Shown here in pieces: positions 7,211 through 15,129 of a stretch of 36,208 nucleotides of DNA (its first letter is position 1; each line of letters opens with the position of its first letter). The notes beneath the pieces were generated by a model. It was not told where the DNA came from, made no database searches, and saw only the letters and a list, made by a program, of their open reading frames with translations. Origin of the DNA: UBA6544 sp049601975 (GTDB taxonomy: Bacteria; Pseudomonadota; Alphaproteobacteria; UBA8366); contig JBMYRC010000032.1 in assembly GCA_049601975.1 (NCBI GenBank), positions 1-36,208 of the forward strand. The letters are read 5' to 3'. A program made the position numbers and the translations under genes.

Positions 7211-8557
7211 ATGGCGCAAGATGGCGATACGCTTGAATTATTGAACGATTTGGTCGGCAGGGCCTTGAAGGCCGGCGCGGACGCGGCGGATGCGGTGGAT
7301 ATCAAGTCAATCGGCTTGTCGCATGCCCAGCGTCTCGGCGAGGTCGAGCATGTCGAACGTTCCGAAAGCCGCGATGTAGGACTGCGGGTTTTCTTTGGCA
7401 AGAAACAGGCGGTGGCCTCCTCGACAGACCCTGGCGCCGCGGCGCTTACTGAAGTCGTCGAACGGGCGATCGCGATGGCGAAAGCTGTGCCGGATGACGT
7501 GCATTGCGGGCTTGCCGATTCTTCTGAGATTCTAACTGGGGATATTCCCAATCTCGATATCGCCGATGACGAGGAGCCGTCGACCGAAGTCTTGGCCGAG
7601 CGCGCGCGGGCTTGCGAGCAGGCGGCACGAAGTGTGATGGGAGTAACGAATTCCGAAGGGGCGGAAGCCTCCTGGTCGTCCTCCGATATATCCATCGTGT
7701 CCTCGAACGGTTTCACTGGTGGCTACCGCTCCACGGGACAGGGCTTTTGGGTTGCGGTCCTGGCGGGCGAAGGCACCGGGATGGAGCGCGACCACGAATC
7801 GACCAGCGCCACATATGCCGCTGATTTGGATTCTCCGGAATACGTGGGCCAAACCGCGGGCGAACGCGCGGTAGCTCGCCTCAATCCCCGCAAGGTCGAA
7901 ACCCAACAGGTGCCCGTGATCTACGCGCCGCGTTGCTCAAACGGTTTGGTTGGACATTTGGCCGGTGCGGTGAACGGTTCTGCCGTAGCGCGCGGAACGA
8001 GTTTCCTGAAGGACAGTATGGGAGAGCGCATCCTTCCCGAAGGTATTCATATAATTGACGACCCGCACCGTAAACGTGGTCATCGCTCCAAGCCCTTTGA
8101 CGCGGAAGGCTTGGCCAATCCAGCGATGCATTTGGTCGAGGACGGGGTGTTAGAGAACTGGATCCTCGATTTGGCAACGGCGCGTAAACTTGGCCTCACC
8201 AGTAATGGTCGTGCGTCTCGTGGGACTTCATCACCACCGTCGCCCGGCACCACAAATCTGTATATGACCGCCGGGAAGATTTCGCCAGAAGACCTGATAG
8301 ACGATATCACCGAAGGGTTTTACGTGACCGAGCTGATGGGCTTCGGGATCAACGGTGTGACCGGTGACTATAGCCGGGGCGCTTCCGGTTTCTGGATCGA
8401 AAGCGGCAAGATCGCTTATCCGGTGAGCGAAGTCACTATTGCGGGAAACCTCAAGGATATGTTTCAGAGTTTGCGGCAGGCAGATGATCTCCGCTTCAAG
8501 TACGGAACCAATGCGCCCACGATCCGCATCGACAGTATGACGGTGGCCGGGAGCTGA
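7211..8557 (+). CDS. pmbA: TldE/PmbA metallopeptidase subunit
   Basis: This 448-residue protein of the TldD/PmbA family (peptidase U62) is the TldE/PmbA half. In Escherichia coli, TldD and TldE form a heterodimeric zinc peptidase that degrades unfolded peptides, matures microcin B17 and destroys the CcdA antitoxin. Recognisable landmarks are the N-terminal ADAVDIKSIG, the VGLRVFFGKKQAVASSTD strand (about residues 56-73), and the C-terminal GFYVTELMGFGINGVTGDYSRGASGFWIESGKI region, the best conserved part of the family. There is no HExxxH motif; in this pair the zinc motif belongs to TldD, and no tldD lies in the window. The start is ATG 7211 with GGAGAGG about 8 bases upstream. It is cytoplasmic. 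Confidence 0.92.
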   Translation: MAQDGDTLELLNDLVGRALKAGADAADAVDIKSIGLSHAQRLGEVEHVERSESRDVGLRVFFGKKQAVASSTDPGAAALTEVVERAIAMAKAVPDDVHCGLADSSEILTGDIPNLDIADDEEPSTEVLAERARACEQAARSVMGVTNSEGAEASWSSSDISIVSSNGFTGGYRSTGQGFWVAVLAGEGTGMERDHESTSATYAADLDSPEYVGQTAGERAVARLNPRKVETQQVPVIYAPRCSNGLVGHLAGAVNGSAVARGTSFLKDSMGERILPEGIHIIDDPHRKRGHRSKPFDAEGLANPAMHLVEDGVLENWILDLATARKLGLTSNGRASRGTSSPPSPGTTNLYMTAGKISPEDLIDDITEGFYVTELMGFGINGVTGDYSRGASGFWIESGKIAYPVSEVTIAGNLKDMFQSLRQADDLRFKYGTNAPTIRIDSMTVAGS

Positions 8558-8605
8558 CCGCATGAGCTATAACGCGTTCGCCTTGGCGCGAGTTTAAAAA
8601 ATTTA

Positions 8606-8644
8606 CTCACCCTTGCCTTCACCCACAAGGGGAGAAGGAATTCT
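8606..8644. repeat. Intergenic palindromic repeat (CTCACCC...AAGGGGAGAAGG type)
   Basis: CCTTCACCC (8616-8624) can pair with the following GGGGAGAAGG (to 8638), giving 5 + 3 base pairs around one mismatch. The order of blocks (CTCACCC, CCTTC, AAGGGG, AAGGAAT) matches the repeat at 6386-6487, so the two belong to the same dispersed class. It lies 48 bases after pmbA and could act as its 3' hairpin. Confidence 0.7.
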
Positions 8645-8785
8645 AACGAGCTATTCGGGACTGTCCTCTCTCGCCCTGCAGCTGAGGGAGAATTGCTCCT
8701 TGATCCCCGACTCCACCGCTCGTAGGTCTGACACCTGGGCCATGGTCACGATCATTGCACGCCACCGGGTGCCACTCACCGAAAA

Positions 8786-9238
8786 TTCTGTCTGATGGTA
8801 CTGACAGCGAACCTCCGTTGGCGAACCGGGGCATCGATGTTTAAGGCCGCCTCGATGACCGCGTTAAGACTTTGGGTGCTCGGCAGTACCATTCGGTATC
8901 TGATGTGAGGTGGTGTGCCGGGTGCTATGGTGATGGGATCGATTGTCACATTGGCGCTCTTGGCAAATGTAATCAGCGCGGTACTCATTTTCGGGTTCCG
9001 GACCGGCGACAGCAGTAAGCTCTCGGTCTGGCTGTGCAGCCGCAACGACGCCATTGGCAATGTCGCGGTACTCTTGGCGGGGAGCGCGGTCTCTTGGTTT
9101 GGCAGTCGGTGGCCCGATACCACCGTCGCCTTCATCATGGCCGGATTGGCGCTGACGGCGGCGTGGCAGCTTTTCCACAACGCGCTCGCGGATTGGCGCC
9201 TGAGCATTAGGCACCAGCGTAGTAGAGTGCTTTCCTAA
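8786..9238 (+). pseudogene. Degenerate CDF-family cation efflux transporter
   Basis: One frame reads FCLMVLTANLRWRTGASMFK..., then LWVLGSTIRYLM, a TGA stop (8906-8908), and on in the same frame with GGVPGAMVMG, LALLANVISAVLIF, WLCSRNDAIGNVAVLLAGSAV and SRWPDTTVAFIMAGLAL. This is the order of the second half of cation diffusion facilitators: RW.A..K, the helix 4-5 hairpin, then CSRND..GN of helix 5 and SRWPD of helix 6. The N-terminal helices with the first metal-site residues cannot be recovered from 8640-8785, where frames are broken (a GLSSLALQ...LIPDS trace in another frame may be their remnant). There is no usable ribosome site. ATG 8915 would give a 107-residue half-protein, so a truncated living gene is a weaker alternative. 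Confidence 0.6.
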
Positions 9239-9286
9239 CATTCTCGTCATTATGGGGCGTAGCGATCCCGGCATGATCGAGCGTCC

Positions 9287-11662
9287 TTAAAGACGCGCCA
9301 GGCAGGCCGATGCCGCCGCATCGATTATCGAGTCGACGTCGATGCCCACGGCCTTATACAAATCAGGTATATCGCCCGATTGGCCATAGCTCTCGACGCC
9401 GAGCGGGGCAACGCGCTGGCGTCCGACGGAGCCGATCCAGGAGAGTGTTGCCGGATGACCGTCGAGCACCGTGACCAATGCGGCGCGCGGATCGAGGGCT
9501 GAGAGCAATCCGTCGATGTGGGATTGCGCGGGCTTGCCCTGTTCCCGCTGGCGCCGTGACGCCATCCAATTCTCATGCAAACGGTCCGGCGAGGTGACGG
9601 CTAACAGGCCCGCACCCGGTACGTCGTCGAGAAGGGCTTCGTGAGCGGCGATGGCTTCGGGTGCGATGGCGCCGGTATAGACAATGGCGAGCTCCGCTCC
9701 GGGAGCGGGGGGCTTCAGCCAATAGCCGCCGTTGCAGATATCGTTGTGCAAGGCGTCGGTCATCTCCCGCTGCGGCTGTTCAATCTGGCGTGTCGTGAGA
9801 CGTAGATAGACAGAACCGCCGTCTTTCTCCTGCATGTGCCGGAATCCCCAAGCCATGATCGAGGATAACTCGTCGACAAAGGCAGGCTCAAAATAAGTGA
9901 GGCGGTCGAGGCCGATGCCGACCAGTGGCGTGCCGACCGATTGATGGGCGCCGCCTTCGGGCGCTAGCGTGATGCCGGAGGGCGTGCCGACCACCATGAA
10001 GCGGGAATCTTGATAGCAGGCATAGAACAGTGAATCGAGGCCGCGGTTGACGAATGGATCGTAGAGCGTGCCGACGGGTAGAACCCGTGCGCCGAACAGG
10101 GGTTCGGAAAGGCCCGCCGCCGACAGCAACAAGAACAAATTATTCTCGGCGATGCCGAGTTCGAAATGTTTGCCCGTATGGGTGCGCACCCATTTTTGAG
10201 CCGAGACAACTTGTTCCTCGCGGAAGACGTCTGCGCGTTCCTTGCGATTAAATATCCCCATCTGATTGACCCAGGGGCCGAGATTGGTGGACACGGTGAC
10301 ATCCGGCGACGTCGTGACAATGGCATCCGCCAACGCGTCGTCATGGCGCGCGATGTCATAGAGAATTTGGCCGAACGCGAATTGGGTCGCGGCCTTCGCG
10401 GTGGGCTTGGTCTCGAAGCGTTGCGGCACGTCGACGATGGGGGCTACGTGGCGGCGCTCTTTGGAGGCGGCGAAAGGCACCGTTTCGAGGAAATCTGCCA
10501 GCTCTTCTGGGCGGGCGTCTAGACCCGCATAAGGGTCCCACTCCGCACCGTCGGCGATCTGCATGTATTCCTTGAACTCGGCCATTTGATCGAGGCTCAT
10601 GAGACCCGCGTGATTATCCTTGTGGCCCTGCAGCGGCATGCCGAAGCCCTTGATCGTATAGGCGACGAAACATTGCGGTTGATCCTTGTCACCGGCTGCG
10701 TGAAAGGCCTCGAGGATTGATTCCATATCGTGACCGGCAAGGTTCGTCATCAAGGCGTGCAGGCTGTCGTCGTCATGGCTGTCGAGCAAGGTCTTGAGGC
10801 CGGAGGTGCCGCGCAGACCGCGTGTTAGATGATCGCGCCAGGCGGGACCGCCCTTGAAGGTCAGCGCGGAATAGAGATCGTTCGGGCATTCGTCGATCCA
10901 ACGCATAAGCGGCTCACCCGCTGGGCCTTCGAAGGCGGCTTCCAGCTTCTTGCCGTATTTCAGCGTGACGACATTCCAATCCATCGTGCCGAAGAAGTCC
11001 TGTATTTTGGTGAACAGAAATTCATTGATCACACCGTCGAGGCTTTGGCGGTTATAATCGATGATCCACCACAGATTACCGACCTTTTGCTTCCAGCCTT
11101 CGAGCAGCGCTTCGAAGACATTACCTTCGTCCAATTCGGCGTCGCCCATCAGCGCCACCATACGGCCCTTGCGCACGCCGTCGGCCATGCGGCCATGGGT
11201 GTGGGCGTAGTCTTGGACGAGGGAGGCGAAAAGCGTGGTTGCGACACCGAGCCCGACCGAGCCGGTGGAGAAATCGACATCGTGCGTATCCTTGGTCCTC
11301 GATGGATAGGATTGCACGCCGCCGAAAGCACGGAAATTCTCCATCTTCTCCCGTTCCTGGCGACCCAATAAATACATGATCGAATGGAAAATTGGGCTCG
11401 CATGGGGCTTCACCGCGATTCGGTCTTCGGAGCGTAGTACGTCCATATAGAGCGCGGTCAACAAGGTTGCTGACGAAGCGCAACTCGCCTGATGCCCGCC
11501 GACCTTCAAGCCATCGCGCGCGGGGCGTAAATGGTTGGCGTTGTGGATCATCCAGGCCGAAAGCCACAGGATTTTCTTCTCGATCTCTTGCAACATTTTC
11601 AGGCGTTCGGCGGGGACAACCGGACCACTGTTGGGATTGATGAGGTGCAATGGCGTCGACAT
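9287..11662 (-). CDS. ThDP-dependent E1 / transketolase-like enzyme (MdeB-like)
   Basis: This 791-residue thiamine-diphosphate enzyme belongs to the homodimeric 2-oxoacid dehydrogenase E1 (AceE-like) group, often labelled transketolase. The ThDP/Mg2+ motif is G173-D174-A-E-L-D-E-G-N and closes at D202-Y-N204. An N-terminal GGHQASCASSA segment (55-65) and a central pyrimidine-domain FELGIAENN with the catalytic Glu are visible. It is about 100 residues shorter than AceE, and no E2 or E3 gene lies nearby. The pairing with a divergent Lrp-type regulator matches the mdeB/mdeR arrangement of Pseudomonas putida, where the E1 homologue is thought to act on 2-oxobutyrate from methionine. No methionine gamma-lyase gene is present here. 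The start is ATG 11662 with GGAG 8-9 bases upstream. Confidence 0.8.
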   Translation of the reverse strand: MSTPLHLINPNSGPVVPAERLKMLQEIEKKILWLSAWMIHNANHLRPARDGLKVGGHQASCASSATLLTALYMDVLRSEDRIAVKPHASPIFHSIMYLLGRQEREKMENFRAFGGVQSYPSRTKDTHDVDFSTGSVGLGVATTLFASLVQDYAHTHGRMADGVRKGRMVALMGDAELDEGNVFEALLEGWKQKVGNLWWIIDYNRQSLDGVINEFLFTKIQDFFGTMDWNVVTLKYGKKLEAAFEGPAGEPLMRWIDECPNDLYSALTFKGGPAWRDHLTRGLRGTSGLKTLLDSHDDDSLHALMTNLAGHDMESILEAFHAAGDKDQPQCFVAYTIKGFGMPLQGHKDNHAGLMSLDQMAEFKEYMQIADGAEWDPYAGLDARPEELADFLETVPFAASKERRHVAPIVDVPQRFETKPTAKAATQFAFGQILYDIARHDDALADAIVTTSPDVTVSTNLGPWVNQMGIFNRKERADVFREEQVVSAQKWVRTHTGKHFELGIAENNLFLLLSAAGLSEPLFGARVLPVGTLYDPFVNRGLDSLFYACYQDSRFMVVGTPSGITLAPEGGAHQSVGTPLVGIGLDRLTYFEPAFVDELSSIMAWGFRHMQEKDGGSVYLRLTTRQIEQPQREMTDALHNDICNGGYWLKPPAPGAELAIVYTGAIAPEAIAAHEALLDDVPGAGLLAVTSPDRLHENWMASRRQREQGKPAQSHIDGLLSALDPRAALVTVLDGHPATLSWIGSVGRQRVAPLGVESYGQSGDIPDLYKAVGIDVDSIIDAAASACLARL

Positions 11663-11762
11663 CTTTTTCGCTCCGTAATTTTTTCAACGATATCCGATTG
11701 GCGCCGGTCGATCCTTGCGGAAATTGCGAGATTTCGGTCTAATTCAGCAAAATTGAAACAAA

Positions 11763-11779
11763 TTTCATCTTTGATGAGA
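11763..11779. promoter_or_regulatory. Candidate Lrp/AsnC operator between the divergent genes
   Basis: TTTCATC-TTT-GATGAGA is an inverted repeat (6 of 7 pairs) inside a markedly A+T-rich patch (about 11740-11785). The 123-base region separates the E1-like gene from its divergent Lrp-type regulator. Lrp proteins favour such A+T-rich imperfect palindromes next to their own gene. The palindrome overlaps the regulator's translation-start region (alternative ATG 11774), which would suit autoregulation. Confidence 0.35.
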
Positions 11780-11785
11780 AACATT

Positions 11786-12271
11786 ATGCCCAATACCGAG
11801 TTGGATGCGATAGATCGCCGGATATTGGCCGTCCTCCAGGAAAACGCCCGCGTCAGCAATGTGGAACTGGCGGAAGCGTCGGGCATCTCGGCCTCGCCGT
11901 GCTGGCGTCGGGTGCGGGAATTGGAACGCACCGGTGTGATTTCGCGTTATGTGACGCTGGTTGACCCAGCGGCGGTCGGAATGACCTTAAGCGTCTTCAT
12001 ACAGGTGTCTCTCGAGAAACAGGTCGAATCCGCGCTCGAGGATTTCGAGCGCGAAATCTTGGGTCGGCCCGAGGTGATGGAATGCTATCTGATGACTGGC
12101 GACGCGGACTATTTACTGCGGGTCGTCGTTGCTGATTTAGGAGCCTACGAGCGGTTCTTGATGGATCATCTCACCCGTATCCCGGTAGTCGCAAATATTC
12201 GTTCCAGCTTCGCTTTGAAGCAGGTGAAGTACCGCACGGCGCTGCCGGTCGACATGTCGGAATCGCCTTGA
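11786..12271 (+). CDS. Lrp/AsnC-family transcriptional regulator
   Basis: This 161-residue feast/famine regulator has an N-terminal winged helix-turn-helix (about 5-62: LDAIDRRILAVLQENARVSN, then the recognition helix SASPCWRRVRELERTGVI). A C-terminal RAM (amino-acid-binding and oligomerisation) domain follows (about 70-150, with GDADYLLRVVVADL). Length and ends fit the family. The frame is open upstream to 11531, antisense to the E1 gene, but family alignment places the start at ATG 11786 (MPNTELDAIDRR); ATG 11774 is an alternative. It is transcribed away from the MdeB-like gene and probably controls it in response to an amino or 2-oxo acid. This is an inference from the divergent layout, which recurs for this pair. 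Confidence 0.9.
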   Translation: MPNTELDAIDRRILAVLQENARVSNVELAEASGISASPCWRRVRELERTGVISRYVTLVDPAAVGMTLSVFIQVSLEKQVESALEDFEREILGRPEVMECYLMTGDADYLLRVVVADLGAYERFLMDHLTRIPVVANIRSSFALKQVKYRTALPVDMSESP

Positions 12272-12273
12272 AC

Positions 12274-12302
12274 TTGTGCAAAATCCTTGCTTTTGGCATA
12301 AC
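12274..12302 (+). promoter_or_regulatory. Candidate infA promoter
   Basis: TTGTGC (12274-12279, preceded by C as in alphaproteobacterial CTTG -35 boxes) and CATAAC (12297-12302) are spaced by 17 bases. They lie immediately after the Lrp-type gene and about 65 bases before infA. Consensus matches are 3/6 and 4/6, so this is tentative. Confidence 0.35.
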
Positions 12303-12312
12303 GCGGGCTAAT

Positions 12313-12330
12313 CTCTCGCCCAACCGAGAG
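12313..12330 (+). other. Hairpin in the infA 5' leader
   Basis: CTCTCG and CGAGAG form a perfect 6-bp stem with a 6-base CCCAAC loop, 38 bases before the GTG start of infA. There is no U-run, so it is not an intrinsic terminator. It may stabilise or regulate the infA leader. Confidence 0.45.
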
Positions 12331-12368
12331 GCGGCAGGGGTCGTCCCAAGCATGATGTTGGAGATTAC

Positions 12369-12587
12369 GTGGCTAAAGAAGAACCCATTGAATTCAATGG
12401 CACGGTGACCGAAGTGTTACCGAACGCCATGTTCCGCGTGGAACTCGAAAACGGACACCAACTCCTCGCCCATACTTCCGGGAAGATGCGTAAGCACCGC
12501 ATTCGTATCCTGCAGGGCGATAAGGTAACTATCGAGATGACGCCCTACGATATGTCCAAAGGTCGTATCTCGTACCGCTTCAAGTAA
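12369..12587 (+). CDS. infA: Translation initiation factor IF-1
   Basis: IF-1 is a 72-residue OB-fold protein that binds the ribosomal A site during initiation together with IF-2 and IF-3. The whole protein is one S1-like OB domain. It starts MAKEEPIEFNGTVTEVLPNA and contains the invariant FRVELENGH and AHTSGKMRKHRIRIL (about 50-52 for KHR-type RNA contacts) before ending ISYRFK. Length is exactly that of the family. The start codon is GTG at 12369; no ATG is available in frame at the right place. The gene is monocistronic, with its own candidate promoter. Many alphaproteobacteria have infA followed by maf and rng, but here the next gene is an unrelated glycosyltransferase on the other strand. 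Confidence 0.97.
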   Translation: MAKEEPIEFNGTVTEVLPNAMFRVELENGHQLLAHTSGKMRKHRIRILQGDKVTIEMTPYDMSKGRISYRFK

Positions 12588-12620
12588 GGGCTTTCGATTG
12601 AATACCGGTTAGTCATCGGC

Positions 12621-14276
12621 CTAATTTTTGGCCGGGCGCTGACGCGCGACTCCCATCTTCACCAGCCAGACTAGCGTCAGTGTGAGCTTGTCCCGGGATG
12701 TATCCGGCCATTGCGCCAAGATGTCCCCGACCCGATGCGTACTTTGCAGAACGTGCAACAGCTTCGGCAGGTCTGCCAATTCGATCAGGTTAACCGGCAA
12801 GAACATATTCATGCGATGTTGCAGGCGTTGTGCCAATTGTCCGGCGGCGCCGTCGCTCAATTCCAAACGGTCGTCGGGGTCGAGTGTCCGTGACGAAAAA
12901 CTTCGAAACACAGAGAACGGATCGAGTTCGCGGGGGCCGGTGATGGCATTTTGGACGGCGGATGGTGACGGCGCATCAACATCGCGCCGTTGGTCAAGCT
13001 CGTCCCATAACGCGTCATAGGCGGGGATGACCACCGACCAATCAAAAGTTTCGCGGGCGCGTTTCTTGGCGGCCCTCCCGATTTTCCGCCGCAGGTTCGG
13101 GTCGGAGATTAAGCGGCGCAAGGCTTCCGTCGTTGCATCTATATCGACCGCAACGGACTGGCTGACCCCGGCCAGATACTCTCCATAGACGTCTTCACCA
13201 ATCACGTAACGGCGCACCAATTCGACGCCCGTGCCGGGGGCGGGGGCCAGTGTCGGGATCAGGTATCCGTCGGTGCCGTCGCGGACCGTATCGCGGTAGC
13301 CGTCCCAGTCGCTGACGATGGCAGGTAGGCCACTCGCCATGGCTTCGATCGGCGTGAGTCCGAAACTCTCCTGCACATTATCGACCAGTGAGACGAAGAC
13401 GTCCGCGCCTGCCCAGACCGCGTCCGGAAACCTTTGGTCTTCATTTTCGACAAAATGCGCCTTCGCTGATTGGCAAATACTTGCCGCCAGATTGGCATAG
13501 TCATCGCGAAATGATTCGGCGGTGAAATACCCGAAGAAAACCAGATGTACGTCCCCGCCGCTACCCGCGGCCCGGCGTTCCTTCGCCACTCGTTCCGCCG
13601 CGAGGATTAAGGGCAAAGGGTGCGCCTTATTGTGATAGGAGAGCCGCCCGTAAAACAGGATGACAGTGTCTTCTTCCGCTGCACCGATATGGCGACGTTG
13701 GGTAGCGCGTTTTCCATCGTCGACAGCGGCGTCAAATCGATCGGTGTCAATTCCCAATGGGATAACCGGTAACTGCATGGGCGGCAGGGCGGTCCCTTGC
13801 CCCGCAGCGTCCCAAAGCGACTCGACGACCGAGCGGATGGCGCGTGAGGGGCAAATGATCGCGTCCCAGCTTTGCAGTGGTTGCGCGATGGCGGTAGCGA
13901 CGGTGCCCATCACTTGTAAAGACGACATGGTGTGGCTGAGCCCGCAGATGCTGTAGCAACCATTGCCGGAAATGCTTCGGTCGGCGATCAAGCGGTTGAT
14001 GTTGGGATCGGGTCGGAAAAGGATTGAAGCGTCGGCGATACCGCCGTCGCCATCCGCCGGGATGAACGAACAGCGGCCCGGATCTCCGCCGATCTCTTTC
14101 AGCCGATCACGAAAGGCCTCGAAATCATCCCGGTCGCGAGTACGGCAATAGAATCTCTCGTAGCTGCCGTGGCGGACATAGGCGTCGAGCAAGGTGCGCA
14201 CCGCTACGTCGATACCGACAATCCGTCCGTCCTCGTTTCGATTGGGCGGAATGTAATCAATCGCCAGGGTGGTCAT
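12621..14276 (-). CDS. GT4-family glycosyltransferase
   Basis: This 551-residue retaining glycosyltransferase has a GT-B fold. An N-terminal acceptor domain (about 1-195) is followed by a C-terminal nucleotide-sugar domain with LFYGRLSYHNKAHPL (donor-phosphate Arg/Lys region, about 222-236). The GT4 signature is ESFGLTPIEAMASGLPAIVSDWDGYRD (about 318-344), whose E-x7-E motif binds the donor sugar. Roughly 110 residues after the GT-B core (from about 440) are an unusual helical tail without a recognised domain. The start is ATG 14276, overlapping the stop of the SDR gene by four bases (ATGA), so translation is coupled. Substrate and product (cell-surface glycan, glycolipid or compatible solute) are unknown. 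Confidence 0.8.
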   Translation of the reverse strand: MTTLAIDYIPPNRNEDGRIVGIDVAVRTLLDAYVRHGSYERFYCRTRDRDDFEAFRDRLKEIGGDPGRCSFIPADGDGGIADASILFRPDPNINRLIADRSISGNGCYSICGLSHTMSSLQVMGTVATAIAQPLQSWDAIICPSRAIRSVVESLWDAAGQGTALPPMQLPVIPLGIDTDRFDAAVDDGKRATQRRHIGAAEEDTVILFYGRLSYHNKAHPLPLILAAERVAKERRAAGSGGDVHLVFFGYFTAESFRDDYANLAASICQSAKAHFVENEDQRFPDAVWAGADVFVSLVDNVQESFGLTPIEAMASGLPAIVSDWDGYRDTVRDGTDGYLIPTLAPAPGTGVELVRRYVIGEDVYGEYLAGVSQSVAVDIDATTEALRRLISDPNLRRKIGRAAKKRARETFDWSVVIPAYDALWDELDQRRDVDAPSPSAVQNAITGPRELDPFSVFRSFSSRTLDPDDRLELSDGAAGQLAQRLQHRMNMFLPVNLIELADLPKLLHVLQSTHRVGDILAQWPDTSRDKLTLTLVWLVKMGVARQRPAKN

Positions 14277-15070
14277 GCTTTATCGCTGCCACGCATGAGG
14301 CGTTTGAAATAAGCGTGCGCGCCCGTCGTCGCGATGCGGTGGATGACTGTATTGTAGGAAAGCCCGAGGCGCATCGGCAATTGTGAGACCAAGACGCGGC
14401 GGCGCCCGAGTGCCCGCATCCCCTTGCGTGCAACTGAGGTCGCGGATTCGGCGCGGTCGAACATATCCATGGGCGCGCCGGCGCGGGATTGGAAGTCGGT
14501 TGCTGTGGCGCCGGGACAAAGTGCCAGTATATCGACGGGTTCGTCCGAAAGCTCCTCTGCCAGCCCTTCCGCCAGCGCCAGGTCGAACGCTTTCGTTGCG
14601 GCATAGGTGGCAAAATAGGGCATTGGCACATGGCCGACGACGCTCGAGACGATGATTAAACCGGCCCGCCGACCTGTGGCCTTCGCGCGTTCGATCATGC
14701 CGGGCAGCAGGGCGTGGGTTAGGGCGTGCACCGCGACCACATTCACGTCGACCATGGCGGCTTCGTCGTCGGTGGAGGTTTCGGTGAAATGCGAGAAATA
14801 CCCTAGGCCCGCGTTATTGACGAATAGATCGACACCCAATGTCTCGCTTCGTTCGGCCAGTTTTTCACGGTCACCAGGCAGGCGGAGATCTGCTTCCAGA
14901 ATGTCCACTTCCCGCTCCCGATGAGCGAGGCGCTCCTGTAACGCCGCCAGTTTTCCGGCGGCGCGTCCGGTCAGAATCAAATTTGTGCTCGCGGGTAAAA
15001 TATCGGCGAAAGCTTCACCGATGCCGCTGGTCGCTCCGGTGATGAGGGCGCGTTTGTATGTCTCTCTCAT
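14273..15070 (-). CDS. Short-chain dehydrogenase/reductase (classical SDR)
   Basis: This 265-residue NAD(P)-dependent oxidoreductase has the cofactor motif TGATSGIG (residues 10-17) and the NNAG structural motif (FVNNAGLGYF, near 89). The catalytic Ser is in IIVSSVVG and the YxxxK pair in YAATKAF (about 155-161). The C-terminal extension (about 215-265) resembles SDRs of the DltE/YqjQ type (acyl-chain or lipid-linked substrates). No Shine-Dalgarno is evident before ATG 15070, where the upstream bases are pyrimidine-rich. It is coupled to the GT4 gene by a 4-base overlap and lies 59 bases downstream of the LLM operon, so it may be its distal end or a separate unit. Confidence 0.85.
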   Translation of the reverse strand: MRETYKRALITGATSGIGEAFADILPASTNLILTGRAAGKLAALQERLAHREREVDILEADLRLPGDREKLAERSETLGVDLFVNNAGLGYFSHFTETSTDDEAAMVDVNVVAVHALTHALLPGMIERAKATGRRAGLIIVSSVVGHVPMPYFATYAATKAFDLALAEGLAEELSDEPVDILALCPGATATDFQSRAGAPMDMFDRAESATSVARKGMRALGRRRVLVSQLPMRLGLSYNTVIHRIATTGAHAYFKRLMRGSDKA

Positions 15071-15129
15071 GAGGAGAGGTTAGCCGCTTCGATTATCAAG
15101 GGAAACAGCTTCCCGCGCCCGCGTCACCA

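Noticed and set aside
12617..12634. CGGCC/GGCCG stem with a T-rich loop as an infA terminator
   Set aside because: The T-run is in the loop, not after the stem, and the element overlaps the stop of the glycosyltransferase gene.
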